DNA of 64,000 bases from an uncultured Faecalibacterium sp. (lineage in GTDB: Bacteria > Bacillota > Clostridia > Oscillospirales > Ruminococcaceae). The translations under genes were made by a program, and so were the position numbers. Below the pieces are notes generated by a model. It worked only from the letters and a program-made list of their open reading frames with translations. It was not told the DNA's origin and made no database searches. Position 1 is the first letter of the stretch. Each line of letters begins with the position of its first letter. Of the stretch, positions 58,664 to 64,000 are shown piece after piece. The stretch spans positions 81,792 through 145,791 of the forward strand of contig CALFLK010000002.1 in the NCBI GenBank assembly GCA_937880095.1, in the 5' to 3' direction.

Positions 58664-59758
58664 ATGAAAAGATTTGTAGCGAGCGTATTGTTTTTTTTGA
58701 TGCCGGTGCTGCTGGTCATGGGAGCATTCGGCTTTGTAGTATATCAAAGCGGCGAATGGCGCACCGAAGAAGAAATTGCAGAGCGCGTTATTGCCGGCGA
58801 ACCGGCGTTTTTGGGGCTTGCATATCGGGATAACCGCCAGTACTATAAGCATCTGGTAGCAGACGGCAAGGCAGCGGATTTGCTGGTTTTGGGCAGCAGC
58901 CGCAGTATGCAGTTTTCTTCCAAGTTCTTTACCCAGCCCAGCTTTTACAATGCGGGCGGCGGCGCAAACTTTGCGCATGAGTACCGCTTCTTTTTGGAAC
59001 ATATTTCGCCGGAATCCCTGCCGGATACCTTGATTCTGGTGCTGGACCAGTATTATTTCCAGAATGCCTGGTCCCCCAAAGAAGCATGGCCCACGTTGGG
59101 CTATGAACACTATGAATTCAACGGCTCAGATGCGCTGATGCGTGTCATCAAGGACTGGGCAATCGGAAAATACAGCCTGCGGGATGCGTTTTTCCCGGAG
59201 CCGAACACCTACGGAATCGCAGCAGTCGGTCGAGGCAGTGGTTTCTATGCCGACGGCAGCTATTGTTACGGAAATTTGATGGACCACCCCGAACGGGGAA
59301 CCGATGTGGGATTCCACGACAGCTTTGACCGCATTACCCGTGGTGTGGATCGCTTTGAGTGGGCGGATGAAGTGTACCAACCGGCAGTGGATGAAATTGC
59401 GACCCTGCTGGATTTCTGTAAAGAGCATGAAATTCAGGTCGTGGGTATCCTTCCGCCGTATGCCCCCAGCGTGTATAATCGTATGATGGAAAGCGGCAAG
59501 TACGGCTATCTGAATCAGCTGCCGAACGTATTGGGGGATCTGATGCAGTCCTACGGCTTTGAGCTGTTTGATTTTACCAATATGCCCCAGACCCGCGATG
59601 ATGAATACGTGGACGGTTATCATGGCGGTGACCGAGTGTATGCGCGACTGACGCTGGAGCTGGCAGAAAAGAGCCGGATTCTGGCAGGGCAGATTGATGT
59701 GGATTACCTGACGCGCGCACTGTCAACGGAAGAAAATCCGCTGCGTTTGAGCGCCTGA
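58664..59758 (+). CDS. SGNH/DltD-AlgX-like partner of the MBOAT protein
   Basis: 364-residue protein with one N-terminal transmembrane helix (about 5-25) and an extracytoplasmic SGNH-like domain. GSSRSMQF (77-84) supplies the nucleophile serine, N in FYNAGGGANF the oxyanion residue, and D/H in DGYHGGDRVY near the C-terminus the rest of the triad. It would take the acyl group from the MBOAT partner and place it on the glycan. Polymer and acyl type are unknown. Confidence 0.82.
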   Translation: MKRFVASVLFFLMPVLLVMGAFGFVVYQSGEWRTEEEIAERVIAGEPAFLGLAYRDNRQYYKHLVADGKAADLLVLGSSRSMQFSSKFFTQPSFYNAGGGANFAHEYRFFLEHISPESLPDTLILVLDQYYFQNAWSPKEAWPTLGYEHYEFNGSDALMRVIKDWAIGKYSLRDAFFPEPNTYGIAAVGRGSGFYADGSYCYGNLMDHPERGTDVGFHDSFDRITRGVDRFEWADEVYQPAVDEIATLLDFCKEHEIQVVGILPPYAPSVYNRMMESGKYGYLNQLPNVLGDLMQSYGFELFDFTNMPQTRDDEYVDGYHGGDRVYARLTLELAEKSRILAGQIDVDYLTRALSTEENPLRLSA

Positions 59759-59773
59759 ATCTGAGAATACAAT

Positions 59774-59811
59774 AAAACACCCCGGCGGCGTGTGCTGTCG
59801 GGGTGTTTTTT
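59774..59811. terminator. Terminator between MBOAT operon and deacetylase gene
   Basis: AAACACCCCG pairs with CGGGGTGTTT, T run on the + strand. Confidence 0.88.
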
Positions 59812-59829
59812 GCGAAAAGGAAAGGGGCG

Positions 59830-60651
59830 TTATTGTTTTGCAGCCAGCATATCTTCCACGGTGCAGAAGCGATACCCCTCATTTTGAAACCAGTCGATAA
59901 TGGCAGGTAATGCTTCGACGGTACTGCCAGTTGCAGCAGTGTCGTGCATGAGAACAACACAGACATTTTGTCCGTTTACCTCGTTGATCACATTGCTGTA
60001 GATTTGTTCGGCACTGGGATGCCCGCCAACCGCATCTTCTGCGCAGACATTCCAGTCAATCCAGTGATAGCCCTTTTCTTCTGCCTGCGTCTTTAGGGTT
60101 TTCATAATGTCGCTGCCGCCGTATTTGTGGCTTACCGTATTGGTGCTCCCACCGGGAAACCGCAGACAGTTTATGGAATTTACATCCACATAGGGACTGA
60201 TTTTTTCCTTCAGCAAATCAATGTCCTCCCAAAACGCCTTTGGGCTTTGATAGATTTTCTTGTAATCGTGGGAAGCAGAGTGCAGCGCAATCTGATGCCC
60301 AGCAGCGACTTCGTCTGCAATCATAGGCAGAAACTTCTCGTTGTTCTCTGCAGCGATGACGAAAAAGGTCGCGGGAACCCCTCTTTTGGCAAGAGTGTCC
60401 AGCACTTTCGGAGTGTTCTTGCTGGGACCATCATCAAAGGTCAAACATACCAGCTTTTCGGGTTCGCCCTGCTGCGCCGCAGCAACTGTCTGCGGAACAA
60501 ATTGTGCATCTGGGATGGTGGTCAGCTCCGATTGGTTGCAGCCAATGGCGGCGGGTCTGGTGGCGGACCAGCCAAACACCAGCACGGCAGCAACGGCAGC
60601 CAGCCAGACGCAAAAGTTGTTTTTGGATTTTGCGTTTTCTTGCGTTTGCAT
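59830..60651 (-). CDS. Polysaccharide deacetylase (NodB homology domain)
   Basis: 273-residue exported enzyme that removes N-acetyl groups from peptidoglycan or another glycan. N-terminal hydrophobic segment (about 14-33) as anchor or signal; NodB motifs L-T-F-D-D-G-P-S (base and metal Asp), H-S-A-S-H (metal His), R-F-P-G-G-S, W-N-V-C-A-E-D-A and L-M-H-D are in order. AGGAGGG is about 9 bases before the ATG at 60651. Next to an O-acetylation pair it fits a set of wall-glycan modification genes. Confidence 0.92.
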   Translation of the reverse strand: MQTQENAKSKNNFCVWLAAVAAVLVFGWSATRPAAIGCNQSELTTIPDAQFVPQTVAAAQQGEPEKLVCLTFDDGPSKNTPKVLDTLAKRGVPATFFVIAAENNEKFLPMIADEVAAGHQIALHSASHDYKKIYQSPKAFWEDIDLLKEKISPYVDVNSINCLRFPGGSTNTVSHKYGGSDIMKTLKTQAEEKGYHWIDWNVCAEDAVGGHPSAEQIYSNVINEVNGQNVCVVLMHDTAATGSTVEALPAIIDWFQNEGYRFCTVEDMLAAKQ

Positions 60652-60728
60652 ATTTGGTTTTCCCTCCTGTAGCATTCGGTGATTTTATAGAAAATCTATG
60701 TTCAGGGCAGAGAATATATGAAAAATAC

Positions 60729-60757
60729 TTGACCTGACTGGATAGGCATGGTATTAT
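60729..60757 (+). promoter_or_regulatory. Promoter of tRNA-Leu
   Basis: TTGACC, 17 bases, TATTAT. Confidence 0.85.
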
Positions 60758-60793
60758 AATAAGGCAGTTTTACAAAGGTCCGCTTTGATATAT

Positions 60794-60876
60794 GCGAAGG
60801 TGGCGGAATCGGCAGACGCGCACGTTTGAGGTGCGTGTGGGTAACCTTGGGGGTTCAAATCCCCTCCTTCGCACCA
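60794..60876 (+). tRNA. tRNA-Leu(GAG)
   Basis: Acceptor GCGAAGG pairs with CCTTCGC, discriminator A and encoded CCA. It aligns closely with E. coli leucine tRNA; the anticodon stem CACGT/GCGTG closes TTGAGGT with anticodon GAG. Short variable arm GTGGGTAACCTTGG, T loop GGTTCAAATCC. The tRNA 3' end is the probable integration site of the element to its right. Confidence 0.95.
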
Positions 60877-60880
60877 AAGA

Positions 60881-60916
60881 AAGCCCTGATAATCACTTGA
60901 TTATCAGGGCTTTTTC
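60881..60916 (+). terminator. Terminator of tRNA-Leu
   Basis: AAGCCCTGATAATC-N4-GATTATCAGGGCTT then T residues; perfect fourteen-base arms. On the minus strand it can also stop integrase transcripts. Confidence 0.95.
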
Positions 60917-60925
60917 TTGTGTCAG

Positions 60926-60945
60926 GTACACACGAAAGTACACAC
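60926..60945. repeat. GTACACAC direct repeat, possible integrase arm sites
   Basis: GTACACAC occurs twice 12 bases apart (60926 and 60938), between the tRNA and the end of the integrase gene, where arm-type binding sites are expected. Confidence 0.5.
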
Positions 60946-60984
60946 TCTATTTTTTGCGCAGGACGAAGAACATTGCTGTAGAAA

Positions 60985-62088
60985 TCATTTTGCGGAAAGC
61001 AGTGTAGTGAAAATTTCCTGAACCGCATCTGCAGTGTTGTCTGCATCGTTTTCCAGAATGTGACTGTAGGTACCGTAGGTATCCATGCTCTGGGAGTGAC
61101 CGACCAACTGCTTCAGCTGTCCTTCCGGCAGGCTCTTCGTGGCGCTGACAAAGGTGTGTCGCATCTCGTACAGAGAAATCGGCGGTGTGATGTCGTTGGC
61201 CTTTTGGTACTTCTTCCACCGCTCATAATAGTGTCCCAGAGAAGTCATGGGGAATATCTCTTTGAAGTGACCGCTTTCCTGACGCTGGTCCTCCAGGACC
61301 TTCATCGCCAGCGGAATGAGCTTGAAGCTGCGTAGGGCATTTTCATTCTTACCGAGAGTTTCAATGTCATCACTGTTGATGCTCCGATGAATTTGGCAGA
61401 TGTCGCCTTGAATATCGCTCCAGCGCAGTCCGCGCAGTTCTCCTGGACGCAGACCGGTGAGAACCTGAAAGCGGTAGTAATTGATATAGTCATCATGGAC
61501 ACGCTTGCCGCGCAGTAAGGTGGTATCCACGTTCATCAGCTTCACCAAGTCCTGAATCTGAAGAATTTTCTTCCCGCAGTAACGGGCTGCAGCAGGAACC
61601 TTCAAATCTTCCGGCAGTAGGGTAGACCAGCCGGATTTGCGGCAGAACTTGCAAAACTGGGTTTCGTAGCACATGAAGTTATGCAGGCTCTTGCGGCTCA
61701 GCTGCTTTGTTTTGTTCGTGTCAACGGGATGTTTGAAAGCGTGATCCAAAACCGTCTGCAGGTCTTGTTCGCTCAGCTTGTTCAATCGGCGATGCCCGAG
61801 GGCAGGGAGGAAGTACAGCCGACCAAAGCATTCGATTTTCTTATATTCTACAGCAGAAAGGTCTCGGCGATAGTCCAAATACTTTTCCCATGCTTCGGAT
61901 ACCCGCAGATCAGCAGGCACTAAAATGCCGTCATCCAACCAGGCATCCGCCTTGGCGTTGGCTTCCCGCTGCCCAGTACGGCCAGGTTTGGAACTGGTAA
62001 AAGTTTTGCGTACACCATCCTTTTGTACATTGACCTGCCAGCGCCCACGGCTTTCGATCCATTTTGCAGAGTTCGTTCGTGTTGACAT
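60985..62088 (-). CDS. int: Tyrosine recombinase/integrase
   Basis: 367-residue phage/ICE-type integrase. An N-terminal arm-binding part (about 1-70), a SAM-like core-binding domain (about 75-175) and the catalytic domain with R214 (T-G-L-R-P-G-E), R310 (Y-E-M-R-H-T-F), H331 (V-G-H-S) and nucleophile Y341 (T-Y-S-H). The His of the usual HxxR box is Tyr (Y307), a tolerated change. GGAGGT lies 7 bases before the ATG at 62088. The gene points toward tRNA-Leu, its likely target. Confidence 0.93.
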   Translation of the reverse strand: MSTRTNSAKWIESRGRWQVNVQKDGVRKTFTSSKPGRTGQREANAKADAWLDDGILVPADLRVSEAWEKYLDYRRDLSAVEYKKIECFGRLYFLPALGHRRLNKLSEQDLQTVLDHAFKHPVDTNKTKQLSRKSLHNFMCYETQFCKFCRKSGWSTLLPEDLKVPAAARYCGKKILQIQDLVKLMNVDTTLLRGKRVHDDYINYYRFQVLTGLRPGELRGLRWSDIQGDICQIHRSINSDDIETLGKNENALRSFKLIPLAMKVLEDQRQESGHFKEIFPMTSLGHYYERWKKYQKANDITPPISLYEMRHTFVSATKSLPEGQLKQLVGHSQSMDTYGTYSHILENDADNTADAVQEIFTTLLSAK

Positions 62089-62114
62089 AAAAAATACCTC
62101 CTTTTGGGTACACT

Positions 62115-62144
62115 TTGACAAGCCCACCCGAAAAGAGGTATAAT
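62115..62144 (+). promoter_or_regulatory. Promoter of the small RNA unit
   Basis: Perfect TTGACA, 18 bases, perfect TATAAT, reading away from int. Confidence 0.85.
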
Positions 62145-62150
62145 CGCATT

Positions 62151-62229
62151 GTATGACTGAGCGAGGACCTCTTTCGAGAGCGAGCCGGTTTTAACGCCTT
62201 CGGTGTTCCAGCACCGGGGGCGTTTTTTG
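62151..62229 (+). ncRNA. Candidate small RNA in the mobile element
   Basis: A consensus promoter and a strong terminator only about 85 bases apart define a + strand transcript between int and the lipoprotein gene, which both run the other way. The RNA contains the hairpin CTCT-TTCG-AGAG with a UUCG tetraloop, flanked by two GAGCGAG copies, then the terminator stem. It has no room for a real protein. It could regulate integrase or an element function. Not a class I recognise. Confidence 0.6.
62191..62229 (+). terminator. Terminator of the small RNA unit
   Basis: AACGCC-TT-CGGTG pairs with CACCG-GG-GGCGTT, then six T residues. Confidence 0.85.
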
Positions 62230-62237
62230 TTTTACAT

Positions 62238-62822
62238 TTACAGACCCAGTGCTGCATTCAATGCAGCGTCCTGGTACTCATCCCAGCCAGCAGCTTTAAC
62301 TGTCAGGATAGGACCCTGGGTACCTACTGACAGTGTGTAGGTAGCATCACCAATCACTGTTTCAGCTTCAGTACCGACATTTGCATTGACCCACTCTTGA
62401 GCCTCTGCGCTCTTACCATCATCACGAGGGAAAGATGCACAGAATCCCAAAAAGCCGTTATCCTTGTCAAAGACAAAGCATTGCATATAGGCAACTGCAT
62501 AGTCCTTGTCTGTCTGGATCTCATAAGAGTATTCCGCATTGGTTGCGCTGAAGGTGTAACAATCTACACCCATATCCATTCGGTTTGCCTCAGGCAGACC
62601 ATTACCCTCCAGGCTTACAGTGATGTCATATGCATTCGATCCTGCCACCACAGGGACAACAGCAGATTCGGGGGTGCTTTCAGGTTCAGAAGTATTGTCC
62701 GGAATCTGTGCAGCCTCAGGAGTTGGCTCCGGGGTGCTAGAGGGCTTTGACGAGCCACTGCCACAAGCTGCCAAACCAGCAACCATGGCAATAATCATAG
62801 CGGTTGCAATTACTTTTTTCAT
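62238..62822 (-). CDS. Predicted lipoprotein of the element
   Basis: 194 residues. Type II signal peptide with lipobox G-L-A-A-C (Cys about 20), a Ser/Pro/Glu/Thr-rich linker (STPEPTPEAAQIP, SEPESTPES), then a small soluble domain with three cysteines in all and no recognised family. GGAGG is 6 bases before the ATG at 62822; an ATG seven codons earlier overlaps that site. Sometimes such lipoproteins give exclusion or immunity in mobile elements; here that is speculation. Confidence 0.75.
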   Translation of the reverse strand: MKKVIATAMIIAMVAGLAACGSGSSKPSSTPEPTPEAAQIPDNTSEPESTPESAVVPVVAGSNAYDITVSLEGNGLPEANRMDMGVDCYTFSATNAEYSYEIQTDKDYAVAYMQCFVFDKDNGFLGFCASFPRDDGKSAEAQEWVNANVGTEAETVIGDATYTLSVGTQGPILTVKAAGWDEYQDAALNAALGL

Positions 62823-62944
62823 GCTTTTCCTCCGTTTTTTCATTTATGTGCTAAGTGTGGGCATCAATCACCCGCCTTTGCCAAAAGTACGTTCTCCATG
62901 TAAAGCTGCTAAATGTATGCAATTTAGGTAATGTGGATTTATTA

Positions 62945-63379
62945 CTACCCAGCCATAGAATTAAAATTTACACCCCTGCACTCAGTCCAGTAGTGCAGGG
63001 CTTTTTTTATATAGCTTTCGTCCAAATCAAAATACTCTGCCAATTCGCATGGTGAGCAAAAACCATTTTCCATAGCGTGGCGTATTTCGTTTGGAGGCAA
63101 ATAACGCTGAAAGCTGTCTGCGTCCGCTCGATATTCACTTTGCTGTATGATTTGGTAAGGGCTGTATACCTTATGCAGCGCACCAGTCCGTAAGTGCCCG
63201 CTTTCGTGCATAAGGGCGGTGCGCAGAGTCCGGATAGAATGAACCTTTGAAAAGTTTACACCTACACTGTAAAAACCCTGATACCGTACCGTAGCAGCCA
63301 TAGCAGGCAATCGATCAAAAGGGATAACATCTACATCATTACTGGTGCAGTAATCATAAAAATCAGACGTGCAAAACAT
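62945..63379 (-). CDS. ImmA/IrrE family metallopeptidase
   Basis: 144-residue zinc protease with H58-E-S-G-H62 and a downstream acidic ligand in S-E-Y-R-A-D (E82/D86). In ICEBs1-type elements the ImmA protease cleaves the ImmR repressor after DNA damage or quorum signals and so induces excision. Its ATG overlaps the stop of the XRE gene (TAATG), giving strict translational coupling. The C-terminal part (about 95-144) has a short helical domain. Confidence 0.9.
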   Translation of the reverse strand: MFCTSDFYDYCTSNDVDVIPFDRLPAMAATVRYQGFYSVGVNFSKVHSIRTLRTALMHESGHLRTGALHKVYSPYQIIQQSEYRADADSFQRYLPPNEIRHAMENGFCSPCELAEYFDLDESYIKKALHYWTECRGVNFNSMAG

Positions 63380-63726
63380 TACTCGCCTTTCTCGCGTCTT
63401 TTCCTCCTGTTTTCCATCAGTTCTAGAAAATCGCGCATATCTTCTTTCTCATTTTCGGACAAGCGGCTGTATCGTTCGTAAAATGCAATGTCAGCATCTT
63501 CCAGTTTAGGCCTACCGGAATCGGTAGGCTTTTCTTTTTCACCAGTGAGCAAATAGTCGACAGACACACCAAAGTAGTCTGCGATCTTCTGAAGTTTATC
63601 AACTTTTGGCTGGCTGCGTCCTTTTTTCCAATCAGTTAAAGAACCAGTAGAAATGCCAGTAGCTTTGGAAACTTGATAGGCGGTAACGCCTCGTTCCAGC
63701 AACAACTTCTCAAAAATCTTGTACAT
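63379..63726 (-). CDS. XRE family repressor (ImmR-like)
   Basis: 115-residue repressor: N-terminal HTH (about 1-60; GVTAYQVSKATGISTGSLTDWKKGRSQPK, then DYFGVSVDYLLTGE) and a charged C-terminal helix region (NEKEDMRDFLELMENRRKRREK). ATG at 63726 has AGGTGG 6 bases upstream; a GTG three codons earlier is the alternative. It is coupled to the ImmA-like protease and faces a palindrome-rich control region, the arrangement of an element's lysogeny/excision switch. Confidence 0.9.
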   Translation of the reverse strand: MYKIFEKLLLERGVTAYQVSKATGISTGSLTDWKKGRSQPKVDKLQKIADYFGVSVDYLLTGEKEKPTDSGRPKLEDADIAFYERYSRLSENEKEDMRDFLELMENRRKRREKGE

Positions 63727-63750
63727 AATAGCCACCTAGTTTTGTAAAAT

Positions 63751-63799
63751 TTGACGAAAAGGTCAATGAGACTCGTATTTACGAGCTAAAATCATTGAC
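63751..63799. promoter_or_regulatory. Compound operator of the element repressor
   Basis: CTCGTA-TT-TACGAG (63772-63785) is a perfect palindrome, enclosed by GTCAATGA (63762) and TCATTGAC (63792), a perfect inverted repeat; another TTGAC half-site is at 63751. It overlaps the -35 of the rightward promoter and the likely leftward one. Confidence 0.7.
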
Positions 63800-63823
63800 T
63801 GCCACTGAAAACCGTGCTATTAT
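63795..63823 (+). promoter_or_regulatory. Rightward promoter of the element
   Basis: TTGACT, 17 bases, TATTAT, leading to a leader of about 115 bases with ACCTC/GAGGT and AACCGTG/CACGGTT pairings. Confidence 0.8.
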
Positions 63824-63946
63824 GACACTGCACCTCGGAAAACAGAGGTAACACGGTTAACAGTGCTTATGTATCTCGCAAATCCATAATAGCACAAAAC
63901 CGAAGTAAACACAACTATGAATATTTACAAAGAAAGAAGGTGCAGC

Positions 63947-64000
63947 ATGGCACAACTGTATACCTGTGCGGAAGTCGCTGAGCGATACAGCGTAAAAATC
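63947..64000 (+). CDS. Excisionase-like HTH protein, partial
   Basis: Only the first 18 codons are in the window (MAQLYTCAEVAERYSVKI). They look like the start of a MerR/excisionase-type helix-turn-helix (HTH_17) protein. GAAGGTG is 6 bases upstream. As the first rightward gene next to a repressor it is probably the excisionase or a regulator of transfer genes. Confidence 0.6.
   Translation, partial: MAQLYTCAEVAERYSVKI

Larger units (their letters stand above)
60877..64000. mobile_element. Left end of an integrative element beside tRNA-Leu
   Basis: The stretch after tRNA-Leu holds an integrase facing the tRNA, GTACACAC arm-type repeats, an ImmA-like protease and XRE repressor pair, a divergent control region and an excisionase-like start. 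The order matches the left end of an ICE or prophage inserted at a tRNA gene. The other end and an att duplicate lie outside the window, so the type (ICE, prophage or satellite) is unknown. Confidence 0.8.

Noticed and set aside
57227..59758. A dlt (D-alanylation) operon
   Set aside because: MBOAT and SGNH partners are DltB/DltD-like, but no dltA ligase or dltC carrier is adjacent, so O-acetylation is the better call.
60877..64000. CRISPR array or defence genes in the element
   Set aside because: No regularly spaced repeats and no recognisable cas or other defence genes are in the visible part.

Overview
The window looks like a chromosomal segment of an anaerobic, low-to-medium G+C Gram-positive bacterium of the class Clostridia, most likely an Oscillospirales/Ruminococcaceae-type gut commensal. 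This rests on gene content: RNase J, Mini-RNase III, YmfF/YmfH-like M16 pairs, a NusG-II protein, a GdpP-type phosphodiesterase, the rplI-dnaB and tilS-hpt-ftsH orders, sortase-anchored and MBOAT surface systems, and a Tat-exported flavin reductase. Genus-level placement is inference. Nearly all of the first 60 kb is densely packed core chromosome with well-formed sigma-A promoters (17-bp spacers) and intrinsic terminators that mark the operons.

Layout. 1-6.0 kb: envelope and one-carbon genes (VanY-like carboxypeptidase, two M16 peptidases, lgt, folD, L,D-transpeptidase). 6.0-11.3 kb: translation and ribosome biogenesis (L21 leader, rplU, rpmA with no Prp gene between them, obgE, mrnC, an rRNA m5C methyltransferase, a YebC protein). 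11.3-14.6 kb: a two-component operon with a 50-residue membrane protein encoded between regulator and sensor kinase. 14.6-25.2 kb: small regulators and membrane proteins, a Tat-exported flavoprotein with a divergent LysR gene, a structured non-coding RNA, a MraY-like gene, PadR and XRE modules with visible palindromic operators, and tRNA-Ser(GGA). 25.4-31.5 kb: DUF975, a glycan-initiation pair, mnmA and rnhA. 31.5-41.8 kb: RNase J with a long structured leader, gdpP, rplI, dnaB, tilS, hpt, ftsH. 41.8-48.6 kb: a five-gene MacB-like ABC / CARDB-like surface protein / permease / ECF sigma / anti-sigma unit, probably an envelope-stress export system that controls itself. 48.6-60.7 kb: PHP phosphatase, transglutaminase-like protein, RmuC, a thioester-domain adhesin with an atypical CPKTG sorting motif, CoA-binding protein, PepF, an MBOAT/SGNH O-acetylation pair and a polysaccharide deacetylase.

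From 60.8 kb to the right edge the window enters an integrative element inserted beside tRNA-Leu(GAG). It holds a tyrosine integrase facing the tRNA, a compact promoter-terminator unit that looks like an about 80-nt small RNA, a lipoprotein, an ImmA-like metalloprotease translationally coupled to an XRE repressor (the ImmR/ImmA arrangement), a palindrome-rich divergent control region, and the start of an excisionase-like gene cut by the window edge. The far end and cargo are outside the window.

The most interesting unexplained items are the ECF-controlled CARDB/MacB operon, the hidden small membrane protein between response regulator and kinase, the 20.0-20.24 kb structured RNA with anti-Shine-Dalgarno-like motifs, the small-RNA unit in the mobile element, and the thioester adhesin with its odd sorting signal.
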